This document shows positions 1 through 5,954 of a stretch of DNA of 8,598 nucleotides, piece after piece. The translations under genes were made by a program, and so were the position numbers. Where the stretch lies: NCBI GenBank assembly GCA_013041835.1, contig JABDRH010000659.1, forward strand, positions 1 to 8,598, in the 5' to 3' direction. This DNA is from Desulfatitalea sp. (lineage in GTDB: Bacteria > Desulfobacterota > Desulfobacteria > Desulfobacterales > Desulfosarcinaceae). Under the pieces are notes generated by a model that saw only the letters and a program-made list of their open reading frames with translations, did no database searches and was not told where the DNA came from. Each line of letters starts with the position of its first letter. Positions within the stretch are counted from its first letter, which is position 1.

Positions 1-474
1 GCTGTCATACCAACCGGTGCGCCGGAAGGTCAGTAGTTGGTGCAATCTGTGGAAAACGTCCCACCAACCGTCATCCCAGGCATTGCCCACATCCGGATGT
101 GACGGCGCAACGCTGCAGGCGTCAATGGTCAGAAACTCCAGATAATCATCACCGAGCGATACGGAGCCGTCCCAGAAATTCACGGAATCGCAACAATTGC
201 GCAAGGTGGTAATCCGCCCGTGACTGCCATGTCCGCTGAAAAACGCCACATCCATCCAATCCACATATAAATCGTCATGTGTGGTGAACTCAAACGGATA
301 GGCCCAGTAGTAATGCTCCCAGGTAAAATGTTTGATAAATGCCCATGTCTCGTTGACTGCGCCGGTCTCTTCGCGGCACACGTAACCGCCCTCGTACAAC
401 GCCGCCGCTGGCGAGACACAGATCGCCCATAGAACAAAACAGATAATGGGGAAAATCTTGATTGCCCTTTGCAT
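1..474 (-). CDS. Secreted caspase-like (DUF6345-type) protein, C-terminus missing
   Basis: This is the N-terminal 158 residues of a protein that runs off the left edge. The start is ATG at 474, preceded at 5 nt by a perfect AGGAGG (480-485). Residues 1-25 form a Sec signal peptide (Arg/Lys near the start, a hydrophobic core, then SPAAA before Leu26), so the product should be exported. Two motifs stand out: AFFSGHGSHG (His82-Gly83) and LTIDACS (Asp118, Cys120), each after a hydrophobic beta-strand-like run. This is the His...Cys dyad arrangement of caspase-fold peptidases and of the DUF6345 family as I remember it; a HRLHQLL segment near 142-148 also fits that family. Peptidase activity is inferred from the motif only. 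It is divergently oriented from the molybdoenzyme operon, with about 400 nt between them, and has no evident functional link to it. The Cys residues at 94, 95 and 120 might instead be structural. Confidence 0.68.
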   Translation of the reverse strand, partial: MQRAIKIFPIICFVLWAICVSPAAALYEGGYVCREETGAVNETWAFIKHFTWEHYYWAYPFEFTTHDDLYVDWMDVAFFSGHGSHGRITTLRNCCDSVNFWDGSVSLGDDYLEFLTIDACSVAPSHPDVGNAWDDGWWDVFHRLHQLLTFRRTGWYDS

Positions 475-559
475 GTTTACCTCCTATGAAATATTGGTTA
501 CGATTTATTCATCTTTTAATGGACACCGCATCAAACGGCACCGACATAGGTCACAATAA

Positions 560-581
560 AAAAGTGATCAAGCTCACATCG
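560..581. promoter_or_regulatory. CRP/FNR-family operator
   Basis: The core AGTGATCAAGCTCACA has perfect GTGA (564-567) and TCAC (574-577) half-sites with a 6-nt spacer, flanked by A-rich sequence on the left. This matches the classical CRP-type layout, and CRP-family regulators of sulfate reducers such as HcpR are thought to use a similar site. Its centre lies about 96 nt upstream of the leftward caspase-like start codon and about 310 nt upstream of the molybdoenzyme start codon. On distance alone, the leftward gene is the better candidate target. The cognate regulator is not in the window. Confidence 0.55.
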
Positions 582-630
582 AAAAATACGATCACATACC
601 CCCAAACGACTCAGCATTGCTCAATGTGGG

Positions 631-712
631 TTGCCCAATTTTCAATTGATTTTCGATCTCTTTTCGCATAGTGTTGTTTTTACTCTTTTGGCTAAATTAG
701 GTAATTGGGCAA
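631..712. repeat. Separated 10-bp inverted repeat TTGCCCAATT / AATTGGGCAA
   Basis: TTGCCCAATT at 631-640 is the exact reverse complement of AATTGGGCAA at 703-712, with 62 nt between. A third related element, GGGCAATTT, lies at 767-775. Repeated sites of this kind between divergent genes can be operators bound by a looping regulator, but no such factor can be named from the sequence. Confidence 0.35.
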
Positions 713-722
713 TATTGGCCAA
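705..722. promoter_or_regulatory. Near-palindrome, possible operator
   Basis: TTGGGCAATATTGGCCAA is an 18-bp near-palindrome. The central CAATATTG is perfect and the outer TTGG/CCAA arms pair, with one mismatched pair between them. It lies about 160-175 nt upstream of the molybdoenzyme start codon and overlaps one arm of the separated inverted repeat. The role is inferred from symmetry alone. Confidence 0.3.
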
Positions 723-806
723 AACCTCTATGTTGTTGATAATTAAACAATTAACATACAGGTTCAGGGCAATTTGTGGAAAAGACATCTTCTTTGATGT
801 AATACC

Positions 807-836
807 TTAACATGCCGTTATTAAACTACATATCAT
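807..836 (+). promoter_or_regulatory. Candidate sigma-70 promoter of the molybdoenzyme operon
   Basis: TTAACA (807-812) and TATCAT (831-836) each match the -35 and -10 consensus at five of six positions, with an 18-nt spacer. Transcription would begin near 843 and give a leader of about 38 nt before the ATG at 881. AT-rich DNA makes chance matches common, so this is a candidate only. Confidence 0.35.
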
Positions 837-863
837 ACACATTCGCGCACTCTTGAGTGGAAC

Positions 864-869
864 AAGGAG
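864..869 (+). promoter_or_regulatory. Ribosome-binding site deciding the catalytic-subunit start
   Basis: AAGGAG sits 11 nt before the ATG at 881. A GTG at 857 is in frame further upstream, but it precedes this site and has no Shine-Dalgarno sequence of its own. Starting at 881 also places the Tat twin-arginine motif at residues 14-20, a normal position. Confidence 0.7.
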
Positions 870-880
870 AATCTGCAGAC

Positions 881-3361
881 ATGGAAAAGGGACGCAATGA
901 TTTCATCCCAAAGCCGGTATCGCGAAGGCGCTTTCTGAAGGCGAGCGCCGTCACTGCCGGAGCAACCGCCCTTGGGCTCGGTGCAGGCCGTCCGGTGTTG
1001 CGTGCGCTGACCGCTGCGTCCCAGGACCGACAAATCGAAAACCAGGGGGAAAAGATATTCCAGTCTTCATGTTTCAATAACTGTTTCAGCCACTGCCGTC
1101 AGAACGTACATGTTCGGGACGGAAAAGTGGTTAAAACATCTCTGGCCTCGTTTCCGGACAATCGCTACGATCGCATCTGCCTGAGAGGACTGGCGCATCC
1201 GCAGCGGATCTATAGCCCCGACCGCATTAAATACCCAATGAAACGGGCGGGTGAACGCGGCAGTAACCAATGGGAGCGCATCTCCTGGGATGAAGCCATA
1301 CGTACGATTGCGAAGAAATTCGGCGCGGTTCAGGAAAAGTATGGGAAAACCGCCCTTGGATTCCATGTGGGCACCGGAGATTTCGGTACGCTTAACGGCA
1401 CCAATCCAGGATCGATCGGGCTGCTTCAAAAAGCGCTGGGGGTAACAAATATTTCGTTGGCCGTGGATGCCGGATTCTTGCCGGGAATCAACCGTGTCTG
1501 CGGCTTTTGGCCCGGAGCATGGAACATCAACGAACATGCGGATGTGATCCATTCGAAAAATATATATGTGTGGGGTCATAAGATGGAGGTGGCCGCAATC
1601 CACCATTGGCATTTTGTGGCCGAGGCCATGGAAAACGGGGCAAAGCTGACAGTGTTTGATCCGAACTACACCGGGCTGGCGGCAAAGGCCCACCGGCACG
1701 TTTCCATGTATCCCGGCACCGACATCGCGCTCTTGATGTCGATGATTCAGGTCATCATCGACGAGAAGATATATGACAAAGCGTTTTTACTCGCTCACAC
1801 CTGCGCCCCCTTTCTGGTTCGTGAGGACAACGGACTTTATTTGCGCATGAGCGATTTTGGTGTTGCGCCCACGCAAGGTCCCGTCAACCCCATGACCGGC
1901 AAGGCTTCGATGATTGATCTGAATGTGGTCTGGGATCCGGCGACCGAATCAGCCGTTGCGGTCAACAAGGTATTTGCGCCCGCCCTTGAAGGCACCTTTA
2001 CGGTCAAGGGCCTTAAGGTACGAACGGCCTTTGATCTACTCAAAGATCGCGTCGCCGCCTATACGCCTGAAAAGGCGGTCAAAATCACGGACGTAAACCC
2101 GGAAGTGATCCGCTCGACCGCGCGGGACTTTGCGCGTATCAAGCCCAGTACCAGCATCATTGGATTTGGAAGTCAAGCCTATGACAACGGCCCCATATGG
2201 GGTCACGCCATTGCCACGCTTCACGCCATCACGGGACAGATCGGCAAGCCGGGAAGCTTTATCGGAAACACCTGGTTTGCGTATCTGGGCGTCAACTACA
2301 GCCTTGCTGCGCCGGAGTCGATCCCAATGCTCTATTTGCCTGAGCTTATAAAAAATGGAACCGTGAAAGGTAAACCACGGCCTCCGGTCAAGGCGCTCTG
2401 GGTGTCCCATGCAAATCCGCTGACCGCTTGGGTGGATTCGAATTACTGGATCAACACGTTTTGGCCAACCTTGGATTTCGTGGTCGTGGCTGACGAACAG
2501 TATACCGACACGGTCCGTTATGCGGACATGGTTCTTCCGACCGCACATTGGTTCGAACGAGAAGATATTCTGACCCTTGGCGGAACGCATCCCTTTATTC
2601 AACATGGAGAGAAGGCGATCGAACCCTGCTATGAATCCAAACCCGACGTTGACATTCATCGACTGATCGCCACCGGGATGGGTGTGGGTGAAAGTTTTGC
2701 CGCTACGAATGAAGAACTTCTCAAGCTTTGCTTTGAAACACCCCATTTCGCCAAAATGGGGTTTACCGTGGAAAACGTTCGAAAGCAAAAGGCTCTCAGA
2801 TTTCAGCCGCCGGGTTACGTTGCCTGGCAGGACCTGAAGTTTACGACCTCGTCCGGTCGCATGGAGTTTTATTGCGAACATCCTTTGGATCAGTTTCAGG
2901 CGCCTGTCCCCGTGGATCGCTTGGATAGCCAGCGATTGCCCATGTGGGTTCCGCCAAGGGAGGCTTCACGGGACAATCCGCTTTTCAAGAAATACCCGTT
3001 TGTCCTGATGTCTGAGCGCCCTCGTTTTCGCGTGCACACCCAGTGGTACAATATCGAGTGGCTTCGCGAACTGGACCCCGAACCCACCCTGCTCATAAAC
3101 CCAAAAGACGCTGCCAAGCGCGGAATCAAGGACGGCGATTATGTTGAGGCCTTCAATGACAGAGGTCATGCCGTGGCAAAAGCCGTACTCTCTGAAGGCA
3201 TCAGACCCGGTGTGCTCAGCTACCCAAAGGGCTGGCACAAGCAGCAGTATAAAGCGGGTTGTTTCTCCGAACTGGATCATCGTGCTTTTGATTCGGTCGG
3301 CGTGAATCAGTCTTTTTTCGATGCGCTTGCCGACATACGCAAGTGGAAAGGATCGGTGTAA
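881..3361 (+). CDS. Tat-exported molybdopterin oxidoreductase, catalytic (alpha) subunit
   Basis: This 826-residue protein is a DMSO reductase-family enzyme that would carry Mo (or W) bound by two pyranopterin guanine dinucleotides plus one [4Fe-4S] cluster. SRRRFLK at residues 14-20, followed by an Ala/Gly-rich hydrophobic stretch to about 45, is a Tat signal, placing the folded enzyme in the periplasm. Cys64, Cys68, Cys72 (C-x3-C-x3-C) and Cys100 (in ICLRG) are the cluster ligands, as in DmsA-like enzymes. The middle shows the family's pterin-binding regions. Residues from about 707 to 790 (HTQWYN, then INPKDAAKRGIKDGD) are the C-terminal dinucleotide-binding domain, and the tail ends NQSFFDAL. 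The substrate cannot be assigned. The metal-ligand region has no Ser, Cys or Sec where DmsA has Ser; Asp196 is one candidate. The gene lies 2 nt before the FeS subunit gene, so co-translation is likely. Alternatives include respiratory S-, N-, Se- or As-oxyanion reductases, or a hydroxylase/dehydrogenase. Confidence 0.9.
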   Translation: MEKGRNDFIPKPVSRRRFLKASAVTAGATALGLGAGRPVLRALTAASQDRQIENQGEKIFQSSCFNNCFSHCRQNVHVRDGKVVKTSLASFPDNRYDRICLRGLAHPQRIYSPDRIKYPMKRAGERGSNQWERISWDEAIRTIAKKFGAVQEKYGKTALGFHVGTGDFGTLNGTNPGSIGLLQKALGVTNISLAVDAGFLPGINRVCGFWPGAWNINEHADVIHSKNIYVWGHKMEVAAIHHWHFVAEAMENGAKLTVFDPNYTGLAAKAHRHVSMYPGTDIALLMSMIQVIIDEKIYDKAFLLAHTCAPFLVREDNGLYLRMSDFGVAPTQGPVNPMTGKASMIDLNVVWDPATESAVAVNKVFAPALEGTFTVKGLKVRTAFDLLKDRVAAYTPEKAVKITDVNPEVIRSTARDFARIKPSTSIIGFGSQAYDNGPIWGHAIATLHAITGQIGKPGSFIGNTWFAYLGVNYSLAAPESIPMLYLPELIKNGTVKGKPRPPVKALWVSHANPLTAWVDSNYWINTFWPTLDFVVVADEQYTDTVRYADMVLPTAHWFEREDILTLGGTHPFIQHGEKAIEPCYESKPDVDIHRLIATGMGVGESFAATNEELLKLCFETPHFAKMGFTVENVRKQKALRFQPPGYVAWQDLKFTTSSGRMEFYCEHPLDQFQAPVPVDRLDSQRLPMWVPPREASRDNPLFKKYPFVLMSERPRFRVHTQWYNIEWLRELDPEPTLLINPKDAAKRGIKDGDYVEAFNDRGHAVAKAVLSEGIRPGVLSYPKGWHKQQYKAGCFSELDHRAFDSVGVNQSFFDALADIRKWKGSV

Positions 3362-3363
3362 GC

Positions 3364-3993
3364 GTGGCGAATAAACGACTCGGCATGGTGATCGATATTC
3401 AAAGATGCATCGGATGTCATACTTGCGCGATGACATGCAAAGTGGAGAACAATCTTCCTGCAAAGAACTGGTGGAACCGGGTTTTGACGGTGGGCGGCAA
3501 GCAGATGGACACGCCGAAGGGAATCTTTCCAAATGTACAGATGTCCTACATCACTCAGGCCTGTCAGCATTGCGGCAACCCGGCCTGCGTCAAGGTTTGT
3601 CCCACGCAGGCCACTTTTATTCGCGAAGAAGACGGCGTGGTCATCCAGGATTACGGAAAATGTATCGGTTGCCGTTTTTGCATCGATGCATGCCCTTACA
3701 CCGGCGTGCGTCAGTTCAATTCGGAAAAACCCCGATATTTAATCGACTTTCCGGTGGGCGATGCCAACGTTCCAGCACACCAGGAACAAACCGTGGAAAA
3801 ATGCACCTTTTGTGTTCATAGGCTTGCCAAGGGGCTTCAGCCCGCATGCATCGAGAGCTGCCCGGCCCATGCAAGGCATTTCGGGGATTTTAACGATCCT
3901 GACAGCAAGGTCTCGCAGCTTGTGCGAAAAAGATCATATCTGCAACTGTTGCCTGAAAAAGGGACAGGGCCTTCCGTCTTTTTTTTAACATGA
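3364..3993 (+). CDS. Four-cluster [4Fe-4S] electron-transfer (beta) subunit
   Basis: This 209-residue DmsB/NrfC-type protein has sixteen cysteines in four groups, each suited to ligate [4Fe-4S] clusters: 15/18/21/25, 67/70/75/79, 100/103/106/110 and 147/150/162/166. The last group has the long C-x2-C-x11-C-x3-C spacing typical of these subunits. It would carry electrons between the catalytic subunit and an external partner. I chose GTG at 3364 because the protein then begins MANKRLGMVIDIQRCIGC, the usual family N-terminus, and because AAAGGA (3347-3352) lies 11 nt upstream. A GTG at 3343 would add seven residues and overlap the previous gene. There is no signal peptide, so it should be exported together with the Tat-bearing partner, as is usual for the family. 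The C-terminus (GTGPSVFFLT) is intact and family-like. Confidence 0.93.
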   Translation: MANKRLGMVIDIQRCIGCHTCAMTCKVENNLPAKNWWNRVLTVGGKQMDTPKGIFPNVQMSYITQACQHCGNPACVKVCPTQATFIREEDGVVIQDYGKCIGCRFCIDACPYTGVRQFNSEKPRYLIDFPVGDANVPAHQEQTVEKCTFCVHRLAKGLQPACIESCPAHARHFGDFNDPDSKVSQLVRKRSYLQLLPEKGTGPSVFFLT

Positions 3994-4035
3994 TCCTGAT
4001 TTTTTCTGAGTCCAAGAAAGGATTCACGGGAACGT

Positions 4036-4758
4036 ATGCCTGCTTTTGAAAATACATCGGCCGCTGGTGCCTTTTCAAATTCAAACGCAACTGCAAGATT
4101 GCGCGCAGAAATGTACCAACTCTTGGCAATCGGATTCGCCGACCCCACGCTTGCACTATCACGGGGGCTGATTGACGGCGGGTTTCAAACGGATGCATTG
4201 GCGGTCATGGAAGGTTTGCGCATGCCGCCAAGCGCAGTTTCACAAGTAGCGTCATCATTTCAGGCAGTTACGGAAAGCATTGACAACGCGGATGCGGGCG
4301 CCTTTTACCATCAGTTGAATGTAGCGTATGCGCGCCTGTTTATCGGACCGGGGCCGGTGGTGGTGTCTCCCTATGAGTCGATCCACACGGATGAGGACCC
4401 CAGCGCCTCGGGTATCCTTATCGTGGGACCCGTGACCTCTGCCGTGCTGAAGTCCTACCGTCAAGCCGGAGTTTCCCTGCTCATGGGCATCAACGATCCG
4501 CCCGATCATATGGCCATAGAGCTGGAATTCTTGTACTACCTGTGTGACAACGAGGCCGGTGCATGGAAAACCAAGGATCTTGCGACAGCAGAAAAATGGC
4601 GCGGCTTGCAAAGCGCATTCACCACGGATCATTTATTAAAGTGGGGGCCGCCATTTTGCCGCCAGGTACGGGATGCGACCCGTGAAAGCTTTTATGCGGT
4701 ATTGAGTTTGGTTGCTGAAACTTTTTTTAGCTGGGAGAGCAACTTTTTACGGCAGTAG
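4036..4758 (+). CDS. TorD/DmsD-family chaperone for the molybdoenzyme
   Basis: This 240-residue, mostly helical cytoplasmic protein shows the hallmarks of TorD/NarJ/DmsD redox-enzyme maturation chaperones. These are an N-terminal YQLLAIGFADPT-type helix, IGPG (residues 103-106), PYES (112-115), and the signature DPPDHMAIELEF (154-165), close to the family E-P-x-D-H motif. Such proteins bind the apo catalytic subunit and its Tat signal, and hold back export until the Mo cofactor is inserted. It follows the FeS gene by 42 nt on the same strand, so it is probably the dedicated chaperone of this operon. Its ribosome-binding site is ambiguous: AAAGGA (4017-4022) is 13 nt away and GGGA (4028-4031) is 4 nt away, which may mean low translation. 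No intrinsic terminator is visible just after it. Confidence 0.88.
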   Translation: MPAFENTSAAGAFSNSNATARLRAEMYQLLAIGFADPTLALSRGLIDGGFQTDALAVMEGLRMPPSAVSQVASSFQAVTESIDNADAGAFYHQLNVAYARLFIGPGPVVVSPYESIHTDEDPSASGILIVGPVTSAVLKSYRQAGVSLLMGINDPPDHMAIELEFLYYLCDNEAGAWKTKDLATAEKWRGLQSAFTTDHLLKWGPPFCRQVRDATRESFYAVLSLVAETFFSWESNFLRQ

Positions 4759-4809
4759 GGTTTCATCCTTCGGAGACAAGACCTTATCCCAATGCTGCAG
4801 AGGTCCTTA

Positions 4810-4978
4810 TCACCGTTTAATGGATTGAAGGCCTTGTTTATCCATGTCTATTGCATAATCCGCGATGCCAAGTTCTTTTATCTTTTGAATACACGCCGCT
4901 CTGTTTGATTGGAAAATAAATCCAAATAGTTTCGACACAATACGCAACCAATTGATGGTGTTTAACAATGTCTTTCAT
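4810..4978 (-). pseudogene. Possible small gene with a frameshift near its start
   Basis: GGAGG (4985-4989) lies 6 nt before an ATG at 4978, an excellent translation start. The frame from this ATG gives a 46-residue peptide of unremarkable composition ending near 4838. A shift of one base after about three codons enters a frame, open from 4968 to the TGA at 4810-4812, that looks far more like protein. It has a hydrophobic helix (LRIVSKLFGFIF) followed by KIKELGIADYAIDMD and a basic end (QSIKR). I infer a single-base frameshift in a small gene of about 55 codons. I do not recognise the family. The alternatives are a TTG-started gene or chance; a sequencing error would also explain it. Confidence 0.3.
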
Positions 4979-5114
4979 TTTACGCCTCCGATGCCGAGAC
5001 CCAGGCTTGGTTCTAGCTTCGCCCACCAATAGGGTCAATATGGCCGCTTAAAAAAACTAACAACCTGTTATTTTTACAGATAACTATTGATCGCATCATT
5101 TTAAAATGCCTCGG

Positions 5115-5132
5115 TGGACCATGTTGGGTCCA
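5115..5132. repeat. Short inverted repeat TGGACC-N6-GGTCCA
   Basis: A 6-bp perfect stem with a 6-nt loop, in the gene-poor region and without a following T-run. It is too short to call a terminator, and its role is unknown. Confidence 0.3.
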
Positions 5133-5313
5133 AACACTGTCTTGCCTCCTCGTTTTGAAGCCGAAGGCTCAGGGCTCGCGCATCCATACGTTCAGCATTT
5201 ATCCACAACGGCTTCGATATTTTCAATACCTGTAAATGCCATTTTTATTTCAGCCATCTTTTTTATGCAACAGTGGGGTGATGTCATTCGTGTCAAACAT
5301 TTCCGGCCGATGG

Positions 5314-5350
5314 AAAAAGGAAGGGCAAGACCAGGAGGGGGGTCTTGCCC
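5314..5350 (-). terminator. Intrinsic terminator of the degraded Hsp70 copy
   Basis: GGGCAAGACC (5323-5332) and GGTCTTGCCC (5341-5350) form a perfect 10-bp stem with an 8-nt loop. Read on the minus strand, the stem is followed after four bases by TTTTT (5314-5318), so it terminates leftward transcription. It is a duplicate of the terminator at 5916-5954. The stem is unmutated although the gene it served is destroyed. Confidence 0.72.
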
Positions 5351-5465
5351 ATGGAGGAGGATAAGAATGAAAAAATGAGGTACAATTTGATCGGCTTCAT
5401 GGACTATCTAACACATTCAAGATGATCCCTCGGTGACCATAACATCACCATTTCGTCATATTCAT
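5314..5465 (-). repeat. Duplicated 3' flank of the Hsp70-like gene (left copy)
   Basis: This stretch aligns almost without gaps to 5916-6069, covering terminator, 3' untranslated region and the end of homology just before the stop of the intact gene. Shared landmarks are the GGGCAAGACC hairpin, GAGGAGG, the TCGGCTTCATG stretch, CTAACACAT, AAGATGATCCC and ACCATTTCGT. At 5465 the similarity jumps to coding sequence matching 6606 onward, marking a deletion of about 535 bp relative to the intact gene. Confidence 0.82.
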
Positions 5466-5808
5466 TTTTTGGGATTGAGCAGATGACTCAGCTCCCGGCT
5501 GAACCAACGCTGATGGCCGGGTCCAAGGCCGCCGGCCAGCCAGCGTCAGATGATCCACCATTTTCTGGATGCCTGCTGTAAAGGGTGCCCAATTCGCAGA
5601 TGGCCGGGTCGCTGCTGCTATCCGGGGTGTCGCCGCCTATGCCGATATGGCAGCTGCGGGGGCTGCGGCTGCCGACCCGCATGCGGTAGCCGAGTTTCAT
5701 CAGGCCGGAGCAGGCGGCGCCCTGGGAAACGGCCACGTCATGACGCCGGTTTTCGAAAATACCAGGCCGCTGGGCCGTTACCGGCGCAAACCACTGTTGC
5801 AGGGCATC
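5465..5808 (-). pseudogene. Remnant of a second Hsp70-like (DUF3731) gene
   Basis: Three blocks align collinearly to the intact minus-strand gene: 5597-5808 to 7408-7619 (212 bp each, about 24 mismatches by eye, roughly 89% identity), 5582-5596 to 7147-7161, and 5465-5579 to 6606-6720 (115 bp each). The missing segments are internal deletions. The first (7162-7407, 246 bp) keeps the frame, giving AICELGTL at the join. The second throws the last block out of frame and leads to a TGA at 5488-5490. Homology stops abruptly at 5808, so the ATPase N-terminal half is gone. The surviving peptide still shows DALQQWFAPVTAQRP, RRHDVAVS and IGIGGDTPDS. No function is expected. Confidence 0.9.
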
Positions 5809-5823
5809 GGCGGGGAGTTCCCA

Positions 5824-5867
5824 GGTGGTAACCACCCAACGTCAGAATTCAGGTGAAAAATTCAGGT
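5824..5867. repeat. Palindrome and short direct repeats at the edge of the degraded copy
   Basis: GGTGGTAACCACC (5824-5836) is a 6-bp palindrome around one base, and AATTCAGGT occurs twice (5846-5854 and 5859-5867). They lie in the roughly 105-nt spacer between the truncated end of the pseudogene and the intact gene's terminator. They could be traces of the rearrangement, but no known element is recognisable. Confidence 0.35.
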
Positions 5868-5915
5868 ATGAAAAGAACAATTGATCCAATCCTCAAGTTC
5901 ACGGCCTGCTTGCCC

Positions 5916-5954
5916 AAAAAGGACCGGGCAAGACCAGGAGGGGAGGTCTTGCCC
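5916..5954 (-). terminator. Intrinsic terminator of the Hsp70-like gene
   Basis: GGGCAAGACC (5926-5935) and GGTCTTGCCC (5945-5954) form a perfect 10-bp stem around a 9-nt loop. On the minus strand it is followed by GGTCC and then TTTTT (5916-5920). It lies about 120 nt beyond the stop codon at 6072-6074, leaving a moderately long 3' untranslated region. Confidence 0.78.

Larger units (their letters stand above)
475..880. other. Divergent intergenic regulatory region
   Basis: This is about 400 nt of AT-rich DNA between the start codons of the secreted caspase-like gene (leftward) and the molybdoenzyme operon (rightward). Small open frames inside it have no ribosome-binding site or protein-like composition. 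It holds a CRP/FNR-type palindrome around 560-581, further TCAC half-sites at 551-554 and 592-595, a 10-bp inverted repeat (631-640 with 703-712), an 18-bp near-palindrome at 705-722 and a candidate sigma-70 promoter at 807-836. I saw no convincing promoter for the leftward gene and no intrinsic terminator. Confidence 0.7.
4759..5313. other. Gene-poor region with scraps of minus-strand coding sequence
   Basis: About 550 nt without a convincing intact gene. It contains a possible frameshifted small gene (4810-4978, minus). A 21-codon minus-strand frame (5192-5257, reading MAEIKMAFTGIENIEAVVDKC) has protein-like composition but no clear ribosome-binding site. A 13-codon frame starting GTG at 5137 (minus) has GGAGG 7 nt upstream. 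These look like remains of genes that once followed the duplicated Hsp70 unit, or like chance. The rightward frame 5106-5378 runs through the terminator hairpin of the degraded copy and is not credible. I found no tRNA and no insertion-sequence ends. Confidence 0.5.

Noticed and set aside
180..437. Minus-strand open frame of 85 codons
   Set aside because: It lies in another frame of the secreted caspase-like gene, which has the ribosome-binding site, signal peptide and motifs. This frame is Arg-rich and featureless.
462..671. Plus-strand open frame of 69 codons
   Set aside because: It overlaps the opposite start region and the CRP-type operator, has no Shine-Dalgarno sequence and no protein-like pattern.
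1067..1699. 210-codon minus-strand frame
   Set aside because: It is antisense to the FeS-cluster and pterin-binding part of the catalytic subunit, has no ribosome-binding site and no recognisable domain.
2036..2881. 281-codon minus-strand frame
   Set aside because: It is a shadow of the catalytic subunit in a codon-biased gene, with no independent evidence for it.
5106..5378. 90-codon plus-strand frame
   Set aside because: It runs through the terminator hairpin and the duplicated 3' flank, and the start lacks a ribosome-binding site.
5550..5856. Plus-strand frames of 93 and 95 codons
   Set aside because: They are antisense to the Hsp70 remnant. The Cys/Arg- and Ala-rich composition reflects GC-rich complementary codons.
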